DNA of 64,000 nt from assembly GCF_030122805.1 (NCBI RefSeq), contig NZ_CP126080.1:1493001-1557000 (forward strand). The letters are read 5' to 3'. The position numbers and the translations under genes are program-made. Every line of letters begins with the position of its first letter. Position 1 is the first letter of the stretch. The notes under the pieces are model-generated. The model had not been told where the DNA came from. It ran no database searches and worked only from the letters and a program-made list of their open reading frames with translations. This document shows positions 53,376 through 62,048 of the stretch, one piece after another. Origin of the DNA: Mesobacillus sp. AQ2. GTDB lineage: Bacteria > Bacillota > Bacilli > Bacillales > Cytobacillaceae.

Positions 53376-54923
53376 ATGGATCTAATGTTAATTGTTATTG
53401 GTTTTGTTGTCTTTTTAATCATCGCATTGGTCGCCGTTTTCATTACGAAGTATAAAACAGCCGGACCTGATGAAGCTCTTATTGTGACTGGTAGCTTTCT
53501 TGGAAGCCGAAATGTCCACACAGATGAATCGAGTAACAAAATAAAGATCATCAGGGGCGGAGGTACATTCATTTTCCCGGTATTCCAGCAATCACGTCCG
53601 CTTAGCCTGTTGTCCAGCAAGCTTGAAGTGACGACTCCTGAAGTTTACACAGAGCAGGGTGTACCGGTTATGGCAGATGGTACTGCGATTATCAAAATCG
53701 GCGGATCCATCAGTGAAATCGCCACAGCAGCTGAACAGTTCCTTGGCAAGACAAAAGAAGACAGGGAAAATGAAGCGAAGGAAGTTTTAGAAGGGCATCT
53801 TCGGTCGATTTTGGGGTCGATGACAGTAGAAGAAATCTATAAGAACCGTGATAAATTCTCCCAGGAAGTACAGCGTGTGGCATCCCAGGACCTTGCAAAA
53901 ATGGGGTTAGTGATCGTTTCGTTTACAATTAAAGATGTCCGGGATAAAAATGGATACCTTGATTCTCTTGGTAAACCTAGAATTGCCCAGGTCAAACGTG
54001 ACGCAGATATCGCAACTGCTGATGCGGAAAAAGAGACACGCATCAAGAAAGCGGAAGCCGATAAAGAGGCCAAGAAAGCCGAATTCGAACGTGCGACAGA
54101 AATCGCCGAAGCCGAAAAAATCAATGGATTAAAAATGGCTGAATTCCGCCGTGAGCAGGACATTGCCAAGGCTCGTGCCGACCAGGCATATGACCTCGAA
54201 AATGCCCGTGCCCAGCAAGAGGTAACAGAGCAGGAAATGCAGGTCAAGATCATCGAGCGCCAAAAGCAAATCGAGCTCGAGGAAAAAGAAATCCTGCGCC
54301 GTGAACGCCAATATGATTCCGAGGTCAAGAAAAAAGCCGACGCAGACCGCTACTCTGTTGAGCAATCCGCAGCCGCTGACAAAGCCAGACAAATCGCGGA
54401 AGCTGATGCAAATAAATACCGCATTGAAGCAATGGCACGTGCCGAAGCAGAGCGAATCCGCATGGATGGACTTGCAAAAGCCGAAGCCGAGCGGGCACAG
54501 GGTGAAACTGAAGCTGAAATCATCCGCCTGAAAGGGATTGCGGAAGCAGAGGCAAAAGAAAAGATTGCCGAAGCATTCGAACAGTTTGGCCAGGCAGCCA
54601 TCCTCGATATGATCGTGAAAATGCTTCCTGAATACGCGAAGCAAGTGGCAGCCCCACTTGGAAACATTGACAAGATCACCGTTGTCGATACTGGCGGCAG
54701 TGACGCCAATGGCGGGGCAAACAAGGTAACAGGCTATGCAACGAATCTAATGTCGACACTCCAGGAATCACTAAAAGCATCATCAGGTATTGATGTAAAG
54801 GAACTGATTGAGAACTTCTCAGGAAAAGCCAATGTCAGACACAGTATCGATGCATTGGCAGGCGAAATCCGTGAAAACAAGCCCGAAAATAGAATTGAAG
54901 CAGTGATTAAGCAGGAAGATTAA
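53376..54923 (+). CDS. floT: Flotillin FloT (YuaG)
   Basis: A 515-residue membrane scaffold. One N-terminal membrane segment (about 3-24), an SPFH domain (about 28-200), then a long Glu-Ala-rich coiled coil (about 215-400) with repeated AEAEKI/AEADK-type heptads, and a Gly-rich C-terminus. Organises functional membrane domains and helps membrane stress tolerance. ATG has AGGAGG eight bases upstream. Same sigma-W operon as yuaF. Confidence 0.95.
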   Translation: MDLMLIVIGFVVFLIIALVAVFITKYKTAGPDEALIVTGSFLGSRNVHTDESSNKIKIIRGGGTFIFPVFQQSRPLSLLSSKLEVTTPEVYTEQGVPVMADGTAIIKIGGSISEIATAAEQFLGKTKEDRENEAKEVLEGHLRSILGSMTVEEIYKNRDKFSQEVQRVASQDLAKMGLVIVSFTIKDVRDKNGYLDSLGKPRIAQVKRDADIATADAEKETRIKKAEADKEAKKAEFERATEIAEAEKINGLKMAEFRREQDIAKARADQAYDLENARAQQEVTEQEMQVKIIERQKQIELEEKEILRRERQYDSEVKKKADADRYSVEQSAAADKARQIAEADANKYRIEAMARAEAERIRMDGLAKAEAERAQGETEAEIIRLKGIAEAEAKEKIAEAFEQFGQAAILDMIVKMLPEYAKQVAAPLGNIDKITVVDTGGSDANGGANKVTGYATNLMSTLQESLKASSGIDVKELIENFSGKANVRHSIDALAGEIRENKPENRIEAVIKQED

Positions 54924-54927
54924 TTTG

Positions 54928-54967
54928 AAAACCCGCCTGGAGCGATGATTCCAGGCGGGTTTTTATT
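54928..54967 (+). terminator. Terminator after floT
   Basis: AAAACCCGCCTGG/CCAGGCGGGTTTT stem with T-run. Confidence 0.92.
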
Positions 54968-55117
54968 TAAAACTAAAAGCAATCAATCAGAGGGCTTGAA
55001 CAAAATTGTATGCAGGCTCATTTAATCAGGGAAACTACGGTGGGAAAAGTTAACGGAATATTCACAAATACGGAAGGCGGTTTAGATTAAAATAAGCTTA
55101 AAGAAAGGAAGTGGAAT

Positions 55118-56026
55118 ATGTTACTTAAAAAAAGAACTGAATCGAATGAATTAGTTGCATTGAGGTATCTGAACACAAGGATGGAGTTGGCCGCAAATGA
55201 AAAATTCCATCTTGTGAATCTGGAAAAGGGGTATAAAGGAGAGGTTGAATTTGACCGGATGACTGAAAACCTCCCTGAGGAAAGGTATATCATGGATGAC
55301 CTTCTACTCCAGGTAAATAATTCTTATTTTCAAATTGATAAGGTTATAATCTCTGGGGGATTGATCCATCTATTGGATGTGAAATATCATGAAGGTGATT
55401 TTTACCTGGAATCAGATAAATTTTACTCATTGAAAAGTGGCAAAGAATACAAAAATCCAGTCATACAATTAAAGCGAAGCGAGACACTCTTTCGCCAACT
55501 CCTTCAGAACCTCAAATTAAATTACCTCGTCCAGGCTTCTGTCGTGTTCAACAACCCCGAATTCACACTTTACCAAGCCCCAATGGACCAACCAATCATC
55601 TTACCAACCCAGATCAATCGCTTTTTAAAAGAACTTACCAATACACCTTCTAAGTTAGACGAGAACCATAAAATACTAGCCCAAAAACTGCTCTCCTTGC
55701 ACCATGATAAAAATCCATTTACCACTCTGCCTGAATATGATTATGATCAGATGGAAAAGGGGATGCACTGCAGGACTTGTGGTTCATTCAATACAGTGAT
55801 TAAAAACTATGACTTAGTCTGCGGTAAATGTAGTGAACAGGAAAGGATTGATCAAGCCATTCTGCGATATATACAGGAATTAAAAGTGCTTTTTCCTGAA
55901 ATTAAAATTACAACGCAGATTATCTATGAATGGTGCCAAGAAAAAATTAGCAAGAAGACAATAACCAGAATTTTAAAGAAGAACTATGTATCAACCGGCA
56001 GGACCTGTGGTACTTATTATGAATAA
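55118..56026 (+). CDS. NERD-domain protein with zinc ribbon
   Basis: A 302-residue protein. Residues about 35-155 form a NERD nuclease-like domain (YKGEVEFDRM, YFQIDKVIISGGLIHLLDVKYHEGDFY), with Asp-x-Lys replacing the usual Glu-x-Lys. A Cys4 zinc ribbon follows (MHCRTCGSFNTVIKNYDLVCGKCSEQE, about 222-248) and then a helical region (about 250-302, TTQIIYEWCQEKISKKTITRILKKNY) that may bind DNA. Function unknown; possibly DNA processing. ATG follows GGAAGTGG. Immediately upstream of a large tandem repeat. Confidence 0.8.
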   Translation: MLLKKRTESNELVALRYLNTRMELAANEKFHLVNLEKGYKGEVEFDRMTENLPEERYIMDDLLLQVNNSYFQIDKVIISGGLIHLLDVKYHEGDFYLESDKFYSLKSGKEYKNPVIQLKRSETLFRQLLQNLKLNYLVQASVVFNNPEFTLYQAPMDQPIILPTQINRFLKELTNTPSKLDENHKILAQKLLSLHHDKNPFTTLPEYDYDQMEKGMHCRTCGSFNTVIKNYDLVCGKCSEQERIDQAILRYIQELKVLFPEIKITTQIIYEWCQEKISKKTITRILKKNYVSTGRTCGTYYE

Positions 56027-56081
56027 TTCTAATAAAATCATTTCAATGCTTTTTTAACACATTAAGAGTTGTATAAGGGTT

Positions 56082-56935
56082 GGGGAATGTTTCAAGCTTT
56101 CCGAAGTAGCTGTGTGTTCGGACAGGTTTCAGGGTGAACAAGGAAAAGTTGTCCGAAGTAGTGATGAGTTCGGACAGGTTTCAGTGTGAACAAGGAAAAG
56201 TTGTCCCAAGTAATCCCGGGTTCGGACAGGTTTCAGGCAGAACAAGTAAAAGCTGTCCGAAGTAGCTCTGTGTTCGGACAGGTTTCAAGCAGAACAAGCA
56301 GAAGCTGTCCAAAGTAGCCCTGAGTTCGGACAGGTTTCAGGAAGAACAAGCAAAAGCTGTCCAAAGTAGCTCTGTGTTCGGACAGGTTTCAGGCAGAATA
56401 AGCAAAAGCTGTCCGAAGTAGCCCTGTGTTCGGACAGGTTTCAGGCAGAACAAGGAAAAGCTGTCCGAAGTAGCCCTGTGTTCGGACAGGTTTCAGGCAG
56501 AACAAGGAAAAGCTGTCCGAAGTAGCCCTGTGTTTGGACAGGTTTCAGACTGAACGAGCAAAAGCTGTCCGAAGTAGTGCCGAGTTCAGACAGGTTTCAG
56601 ACTGAACGAGCAAAAGCTGTCCGAAGTAGCTCTGTGTTTGGACAGGTTTCGGGCAGAACAAGCAGAAGCTGTCCGAAGTAGTCCCGAGTTCGGACAGGTT
56701 TCAAGCAGAATAAGCAGAAGCTGTCCAAAGTAGTCCTGAGTTCGGACAGGTTTCGGTGTGAACGGCCAAAAGCTGTCCGAAGTAGTCCCGAGTTCGGACA
56801 GGTTTCAGACTGAACGAGCAAAAGCTGTCCGAAGTAATCCCGAGTTCGGTCAGCTTTCAGACTGAACGAGCAAAAGCTGTCCGAAGTAATCCCGAGTTCG
56901 GACAGCTTTCGGGGCGAACAAGCAAAAACTACTGG
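56082..56935. repeat. Tandem array, 52-bp period, 16 copies (family B)
   Basis: GGACAG cores fall at 56120, 56172, 56224, 56276 and so on to 56900, every step 52 bp with no insertion or deletion. A unit consists of TTCGGACAG, a 23-base middle, CTGTCCGAA and an 11-base link. CTGTCCGAA of one unit and TTCGGACAG of the next can form a 9-bp stem with an 11-base loop, extended by A-T pairs to AAAgCTGTCCGAA/TTCGGACAGgTTT. Substitutions are frequent, so copies are not recent identical duplicates. It fills the gap between the NERD gene and the M32 gene. Confidence 0.94.
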
Positions 56936-57096
56936 TTAATCAGGAAAGCGCCATGCATATGATACAGTCCGTTCCTAATCATAGCATTCATTGTTATTCC
57001 GTTATTGATAATTTTGTGATAATTGAAAAAACAAAGTAATATAGATTATAATAAACCGACTGGACAGTTTATTTCAAAAAATTAGGGGGAGATATC

Positions 57097-58629
57097 ATGG
57101 AACAAAAGGTGATGAATCAACCAATCATCTCAGCACTGGAAAAATTCACGGAGCTGGATGAAAAAATATCACATTTTAATAGTATTTCAGGATTGCTTAG
57201 CTGGGACCAGAAAGTGATCGCTCCAAAGAAGGGCCGATCTATTTTCGCGAAAGCCAGCAGTACCTTAAGAACAGAAGCGTTCAAGCTGACCGTTTCAGAG
57301 GAAATGGGAGAACTTTTAAGCGCACTCTCTTCTCCAGAAGCAGATGCTTATCTTGATGACGCAGCAAAAGCGAAGGTTCGTGAAAGGCTGAATTTCTATA
57401 ACCGTTCAAAAAGTATTCCGGCAGAAATGATCAAGGATTTTTCCGTGCTGACATCACAGGCGAATGATGCCTGGGAAGAGGCAAGGGAGAATAACGACTT
57501 TGAGAAATATCTGCCATACCTTGAAAAAATCGTTGATTTTAAAAGAAAGGCCGTTGAGATTTATGGCTATGAAAATCATCCATACGATGCGCTGCTTGAT
57601 GAGTATGAACCTGGCTTGACTGTTGAAAGGCTGGATCCTTTATTTGATAAATTAAGAAAATCAAGCACTGATTTGCTAAAGAGGATTCAACATGCGCCCT
57701 ATAAGCCGCGAGCAGAAATTTTTGATCAGGCTTATTCGGTGGCGAAACAAAAAGAGTTCAACCGATATATTTTGCCGCTGATTGGCTTTGATATGAATGC
57801 CGGCAGATTGGATGAGACAGTTCATCCATTCGCGCAGACGGTTAATACTGGAGATGTGCGGATTACCACCAGATATTTAGAAAATAATGTTCGTTCGGCC
57901 ATTTTCGGTACGATCCATGAGGCCGGTCATGGTATTTATGAGCAAAACATTGATCAGCAGTTCGAGGATACTGTCCTCCAGGAAGGGGCTTCTTTCGGAA
58001 TCCATGAGTCCCAGTCACGCTTCCTTGAAAATATGGTGGGGCGAAGCGAAGAATTCTGGAAATACTTTTATCCGAAGCTGCAAGAACATTTCCCTGAACA
58101 GCTTGGGGATGTCGAGCTGGATGATTTCTACCGTGCAGTCAATGCAGTTCAGCCATCATTCATCAGGGTCGAAGCCGATGAACTGACATATAATCTGCAT
58201 ATCATGGTCCGTTACGAAATTGAAAAGGCATTGATTGCCGGGGAAGTAGAAGCGAAGGATCTTCCTGCAATATGGAACTCGAAGATGAATGAATATTTGG
58301 GAGTAACACCTTCCAGTGATAGCGAGGGAGTACTTCAGGACATTCACTGGTCGTTTGGCGGATTTGGATATTTCCCATCGTATTCTTTGGGGAATTTGTA
58401 TGCAGCCCAGATACTAAACAAAATTAAAACGGATGTGCCTGATTTTTACGGAAGCATTGAAAAAGGTGACTTTGCCGTGATCCAAAAATGGTTGAAGGAG
58501 AACATTCATCAATATGGTATGCTTTATACACCAAACGATTTAATCGTAAAAGCTACCGGTGAAGAACTGAATGCGGATTATCTGGTTCAATATCTGGAAG
58601 ACAAATACCGCAAAGTATACAAACTATAA
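57097..58629 (+). CDS. M32 carboxypeptidase (Taq type, YpwA-like)
   Basis: A 510-residue cytosolic zinc carboxypeptidase. HEAGH is at residues 274-278, with HESQSR and ESFG-like downstream Glu in the LENMVGRSEEFW region; DPLFDKLR and FNRYILPLIGFDMNAGRLDETVHPFAQ are family blocks. Removes C-terminal residues from peptides. ATG follows AGGGGGAGAT. Followed 27 bases later by a TetR regulator gene. Confidence 0.93.
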   Translation: MEQKVMNQPIISALEKFTELDEKISHFNSISGLLSWDQKVIAPKKGRSIFAKASSTLRTEAFKLTVSEEMGELLSALSSPEADAYLDDAAKAKVRERLNFYNRSKSIPAEMIKDFSVLTSQANDAWEEARENNDFEKYLPYLEKIVDFKRKAVEIYGYENHPYDALLDEYEPGLTVERLDPLFDKLRKSSTDLLKRIQHAPYKPRAEIFDQAYSVAKQKEFNRYILPLIGFDMNAGRLDETVHPFAQTVNTGDVRITTRYLENNVRSAIFGTIHEAGHGIYEQNIDQQFEDTVLQEGASFGIHESQSRFLENMVGRSEEFWKYFYPKLQEHFPEQLGDVELDDFYRAVNAVQPSFIRVEADELTYNLHIMVRYEIEKALIAGEVEAKDLPAIWNSKMNEYLGVTPSSDSEGVLQDIHWSFGGFGYFPSYSLGNLYAAQILNKIKTDVPDFYGSIEKGDFAVIQKWLKENIHQYGMLYTPNDLIVKATGEELNADYLVQYLEDKYRKVYKL

Positions 58630-58656
58630 TATTAGCTGGAAATAGAGGTAACGGAA

Positions 58657-59271
58657 ATGGCGCCAATTGTTTCAGAGGAGTACAAGGAAAGGAAGCGGCA
58701 GGAGATTTTGCAGAGTGCCCATGCCTGTTTTGCCAAGAAAGGGTTTGAAGCATCAACTGTGGATGACATTGTCGCACAATCTGGCCTGAGCAAAGGGGCG
58801 ATCTACAATTATTTCAAAAGTAAGGATGAAATCTACCTTGCCCTGATGGATGGCCAGACTAGAGAGTCAGGCACAAAATTCGCGAAGGCAATAGCAGAAC
58901 GATCGACTGCTTTGGAGAAGCTTGATTTTCTGGTTGATGCCTATCTGGGTAATGACCCGAACGATGCTGAGAACAAGGACGAGGCACTTGTTCATTTCGA
59001 GTTCAGGCTTTATTCAACACGAAATCCTGAATTAAAGAAAACATTGACGGAGAGATATAAAAATTTCTTTGTTACTTTGTTAGCAGGCATTATTGAGGAA
59101 GGGCAGGGATCGGGAGAATTTGATATTCATCTTGATCCAGCCACTTATGCGGATATTTTTTGGGCGATGGTAAATGGAGTCACATTACAGGCGACAATTC
59201 TTGATGGGTATAGATATAAAAACACGTTAAAAGAAATGCAAGCGATGTTCGTCGAAAAACTGAGGGCATAA
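58657..59271 (+). CDS. TetR-family transcriptional regulator
   Basis: A 204-residue repressor. The N-terminal helix-turn-helix (about 10-58) reads RQEILQSAHACFAKKGFEASTVDDIVAQSGLSKGAIYNYFKSKDEIY; the C-terminal ligand domain is not assignable. Starts 27 bases after the M32 gene and is probably co-transcribed. Target genes unknown. Confidence 0.9.
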   Translation: MAPIVSEEYKERKRQEILQSAHACFAKKGFEASTVDDIVAQSGLSKGAIYNYFKSKDEIYLALMDGQTRESGTKFAKAIAERSTALEKLDFLVDAYLGNDPNDAENKDEALVHFEFRLYSTRNPELKKTLTERYKNFFVTLLAGIIEEGQGSGEFDIHLDPATYADIFWAMVNGVTLQATILDGYRYKNTLKEMQAMFVEKLRA

Positions 59272-59273
59272 TG

Positions 59274-59310
59274 AAAAACCAGTGGGGCAAAATCCCACTG
59301 GTTTTTCAAT
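59274..59310. terminator. Bidirectional terminator between the TetR and antiporter genes
   Basis: AAAAACCAGTGGG/CCCACTGGTTTTT stem between convergent genes. Confidence 0.93.
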
Positions 59311-59314
59311 TAAC

Positions 59315-60805
59315 TCAAGAGTTTTCTGGACTGATTGATTTTTCCTTTAAAAGTTTTTTTAACTGGGGTTTATTTTTCCTGGCAGACAAGATGTAAAGAA
59401 AATCCCCTGCCAATATGGCTGTATTTCCAGTAGGAGCTGTCAGTTTACCATCACGGATAATGGCATTTACCAGTGTCCCTTCCGGAAAGGGGATATCCAT
59501 CAAAGTTTTTCCTATGATCGCACTATCACTTTCCATCTCATATTCTATCATTTCAGCATCGGCTTTTCCAAGGGAAACTAGTTCAAGTGACTGCATTGGT
59601 GTCGTTTTCTTGGGTCCGTTTAGTCCAAGTTTATCCGCTAACTTTGGAATCGTGGCACCTTGAATCAAGGCGCTTGTCAGTACGACGAAGAAAACAACAT
59701 TGAACATCTTATGGCTGTTTTCAATCCCGGCAAGTAACGGGAAGGTGGCCAGAATGATCGGAACTGCACCTTTAAGTCCTGCCCATGAAAGGAAAATCCG
59801 TTCTTTTTGGGAGTAATTCATTTTTATTGTTGAGATAAAAACGGCTACAGGTCTAGCCACAAGCATTAGAATCACAGAAATTAGAAGACCCTGAATTAAA
59901 ATATCCAGACTGAATAGTTCTGTTGGAAATACAAGGAGTCCAAGGATGACAAACATAAGGATTTGCATCATCCAGGCGAACCCTTCTGAAAAACGGAAAA
60001 TGGAATGGCGGTAAGCAATCTCAGCATTTCCGATTATGATGGCGGCAACGTAGACAGCAAGCAGACCACTTCCATTCAAAAACGCTGTTAGTCCATAAGT
60101 CAGCAGAGCAAAAGCTGTTGCGAAAACTGGATACAGACCGCTGGAATCAAGGTTGATGGAGTTCAGGGCTTTAACAGCGATTCTTCCAAAGATTATTCCA
60201 AGAATCAGGCCCAGTCCCATCTGCAAGAAAAAGTCCCCAATCAATTTTAGGATACTTGCATCAGGTAAGGTAATTAGTTCAATCATTGCTACTGTTAAGA
60301 ACACAGCCATCGGATCATTAGAACCTGATTCGGCTTCGAGTGTTGAACCTAGTTTTGGAGAGACATTGTGACCCTTCAGGACAGCAAAAACAGCTGCAGC
60401 ATCAGTGGATCCAACGATCGCACCAAATAATATCGCTTCTAGCCAATCAAGTCCCAAAATCCATTTTGCAGCAATAGCTACGATACCCGAGGTGATCAAC
60501 ACTCCAAGCGTTGCAAGTGATAAAGAAGGTACGATCACCGGCCTGACGTCTTTCCAATTTGTTTGCAGTCCGCCTTCAAATAGAATGATGACGAGAGCAA
60601 TGACACCGATCATTTGAGTCATTGCTGCATTATCAAAATAAACAATGCCAAGGACATCGCTGCCCATGATCATTCCTACCATGATAAAGAAGATAAGTGA
60701 GGGAACACCCAATCTGGTTGAAAATCTGGTCGTTAATACTCCGACAATAAATAAGAAAGCCAAAAGTAAAATAAACGAATCGGTACTTAGAACACTTTCA
60801 TTCAA
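59315..60805 (-). CDS. Potassium/proton antiporter, CPA1 type with TrkA-C domain
   Basis: A 496-residue NhaP2/CvrA-type exchanger. Twelve or so membrane segments (about 10-395) with ALVIILFEGGLQTNW, GAIVGSTDAAAVFAVL and ESGSNDPMAVFL, the CPA1 ion-binding motifs, and a C-terminal TrkA-C domain (about 405-485, MIEYEMESDSAIIGKTLMDIPFPEGTLVNAIIRDGKLTAPTGNT). Likely exports K+ or Na+ for H+. Leftward of the recombinase-like gene, 12 bases apart. Confidence 0.9.
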   Translation of the reverse strand: MNESVLSTDSFILLLAFLFIVGVLTTRFSTRLGVPSLIFFIMVGMIMGSDVLGIVYFDNAAMTQMIGVIALVIILFEGGLQTNWKDVRPVIVPSLSLATLGVLITSGIVAIAAKWILGLDWLEAILFGAIVGSTDAAAVFAVLKGHNVSPKLGSTLEAESGSNDPMAVFLTVAMIELITLPDASILKLIGDFFLQMGLGLILGIIFGRIAVKALNSINLDSSGLYPVFATAFALLTYGLTAFLNGSGLLAVYVAAIIIGNAEIAYRHSIFRFSEGFAWMMQILMFVILGLLVFPTELFSLDILIQGLLISVILMLVARPVAVFISTIKMNYSQKERIFLSWAGLKGAVPIILATFPLLAGIENSHKMFNVVFFVVLTSALIQGATIPKLADKLGLNGPKKTTPMQSLELVSLGKADAEMIEYEMESDSAIIGKTLMDIPFPEGTLVNAIIRDGKLTAPTGNTAILAGDFLYILSARKNKPQLKKLLKEKSISPENS

Positions 60806-60817
60806 TGAAAGACCCCC

Positions 60818-61372
60818 TTATAAATTAATATTTATTGTGACTGTAACTGGCTGCTGGTCCAATCCGATGAAATGCATCGTTTCAGATGAAGATGAATGCT
60901 GAAGTCTTTTCTGGATAAGAGAAATGGCAACACCCTGGGAATAGGCATGGTAACCAAAGGTCTTTCTGAGAGTGGTCATTCCAACAGGTTCCATGATCCC
61001 AGCCTCTTTTGCAGCTGCATTGATGATTCGATATGCTTGCTGTCTTGTTATAGGTTCTGAAGTTTTTCTTGATTTAAAAAGATAATCCGTACTAATTAGG
61101 GAATTTTCATTTAAGTATCTTTTAAGAACCTTCCTAATTAATGCATTTAAATAGATAGGAGGATTGGTGTAATGAGGAATTGAAAGAAATTCTGCTATTT
61201 TTCCTTCTTCGTTGCAGACATCATGAACACGAAGGCTCAAAAGTTCCTGAAGCTTGATGCCGGTATTTATCCCCAGCAAAAAAAGACTGTAATCCCTGGT
61301 TGAATGTGCTTCTAGATATCTCTTCATTTGTTCAATCTGATTTTTTGATTTTATGGGGCTTACTGCATGCAT
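60818..61372 (-). CDS. Tyrosine-recombinase-like protein with altered catalytic residues
   Basis: A 184-residue protein corresponding to the catalytic domain of phage-integrase/XerC-type recombinases, like B. subtilis YoeC, with no arm-binding domain. Motifs align but key residues differ: TGIKLQELL has Lys where Arg I is expected, TTLRKTFGYH has Thr in place of His II, and QHSSSSETMHFIGL has Phe where the nucleophile Tyr should be. It is therefore probably inactive as a recombinase but may still bind DNA. ATG is next to a GGAGG-type site (AAGGAGG). Confidence 0.82.
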   Translation of the reverse strand: MHAVSPIKSKNQIEQMKRYLEAHSTRDYSLFLLGINTGIKLQELLSLRVHDVCNEEGKIAEFLSIPHYTNPPIYLNALIRKVLKRYLNENSLISTDYLFKSRKTSEPITRQQAYRIINAAAKEAGIMEPVGMTTLRKTFGYHAYSQGVAISLIQKRLQHSSSSETMHFIGLDQQPVTVTININL

Positions 61373-61517
61373 TGTTCCACCTCCTTATGTAACTTAATTA
61401 TACCCTATTTCAGGTTGTGTAACATATAAAATGCTTAAAAAGAGTTTTTTTTATTTAGCTTTTCCTAAATGGTATAATGAACAGAATCAAAAATTTGTCC
61501 TTAATCTGGAGGCAATT

Positions 61518-61988
61518 ATGCTGACTTTTGAACAAAAACTTTCAATTATTGAATCTTTTCCGGAACTGGAACGGAAAAATGTATCTTTGGGCCGTGTTAA
61601 CTTCCATTATGAAGATAGCATCTATGACAAGAAAAATGTTGTATACCACTTACATCCAAATGGGAATGGGTTTGTCTATGGAGAATTTTTAGAGGGATAT
61701 GACCTTGATCCTAAGGGCATGGTGAATATTCGCGAATTTACTGCGGAGGAGCTTAAATCGATCATTGAACTTTCAATTGAGTCCCTTTCACCTAACAGTA
61801 CCATTGAATCAGCCATCATAGAGGACAATGAGGAAGAACGCTGGGTGAATACAGAAAACCACACACTGATTCTTGTCCATGAAGATGATATGTGGAATGT
61901 GTATGCCGGACTGAATCTGGACGGTACCTTTCTTTCTTACAATGAAGCGAAACAATATTTAGAAGAAGAAGGATTCAGGAAAAGATAA
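61518..61988 (+). CDS. Acidic 156-residue protein of unknown function
   Basis: Begins MLTFEQKLSIIESFPELERKNVSLGRVNFHYEDSIYDKKNVVYHLHPNGNGFVYGEFL. Glu/Asp-rich, no membrane segment, no domain recognised. ATG 61518 follows GGAGG by five bases; the upstream frame from 61431 has none. Confidence 0.75.
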   Translation: MLTFEQKLSIIESFPELERKNVSLGRVNFHYEDSIYDKKNVVYHLHPNGNGFVYGEFLEGYDLDPKGMVNIREFTAEELKSIIELSIESLSPNSTIESAIIEDNEEERWVNTENHTLILVHEDDMWNVYAGLNLDGTFLSYNEAKQYLEEEGFRKR

Positions 61989-62016
61989 AAAGGATGCCCG
62001 CAGGCATCCTTTTTAC
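61989..62016. terminator. Bidirectional terminator before the chemotaxis receptor gene end
   Basis: AAAAGGATGCC/GGCATCCTTTT stem, loop CGCA, T-run. Confidence 0.9.
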
Positions 62017-62048
62017 TTTTTATCATTCCAATAAGAATTAACAGAAGC

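Noticed and set aside
56597..56821. 74-codon leftward ORF inside the 52-bp array
   Set aside because: Translation of repeat units; 52 is not a multiple of three, no ribosome site.
56082..56935. CRISPR array
   Set aside because: Whole units are similar with no constant-repeat/unique-spacer pattern, and there are no cas genes.
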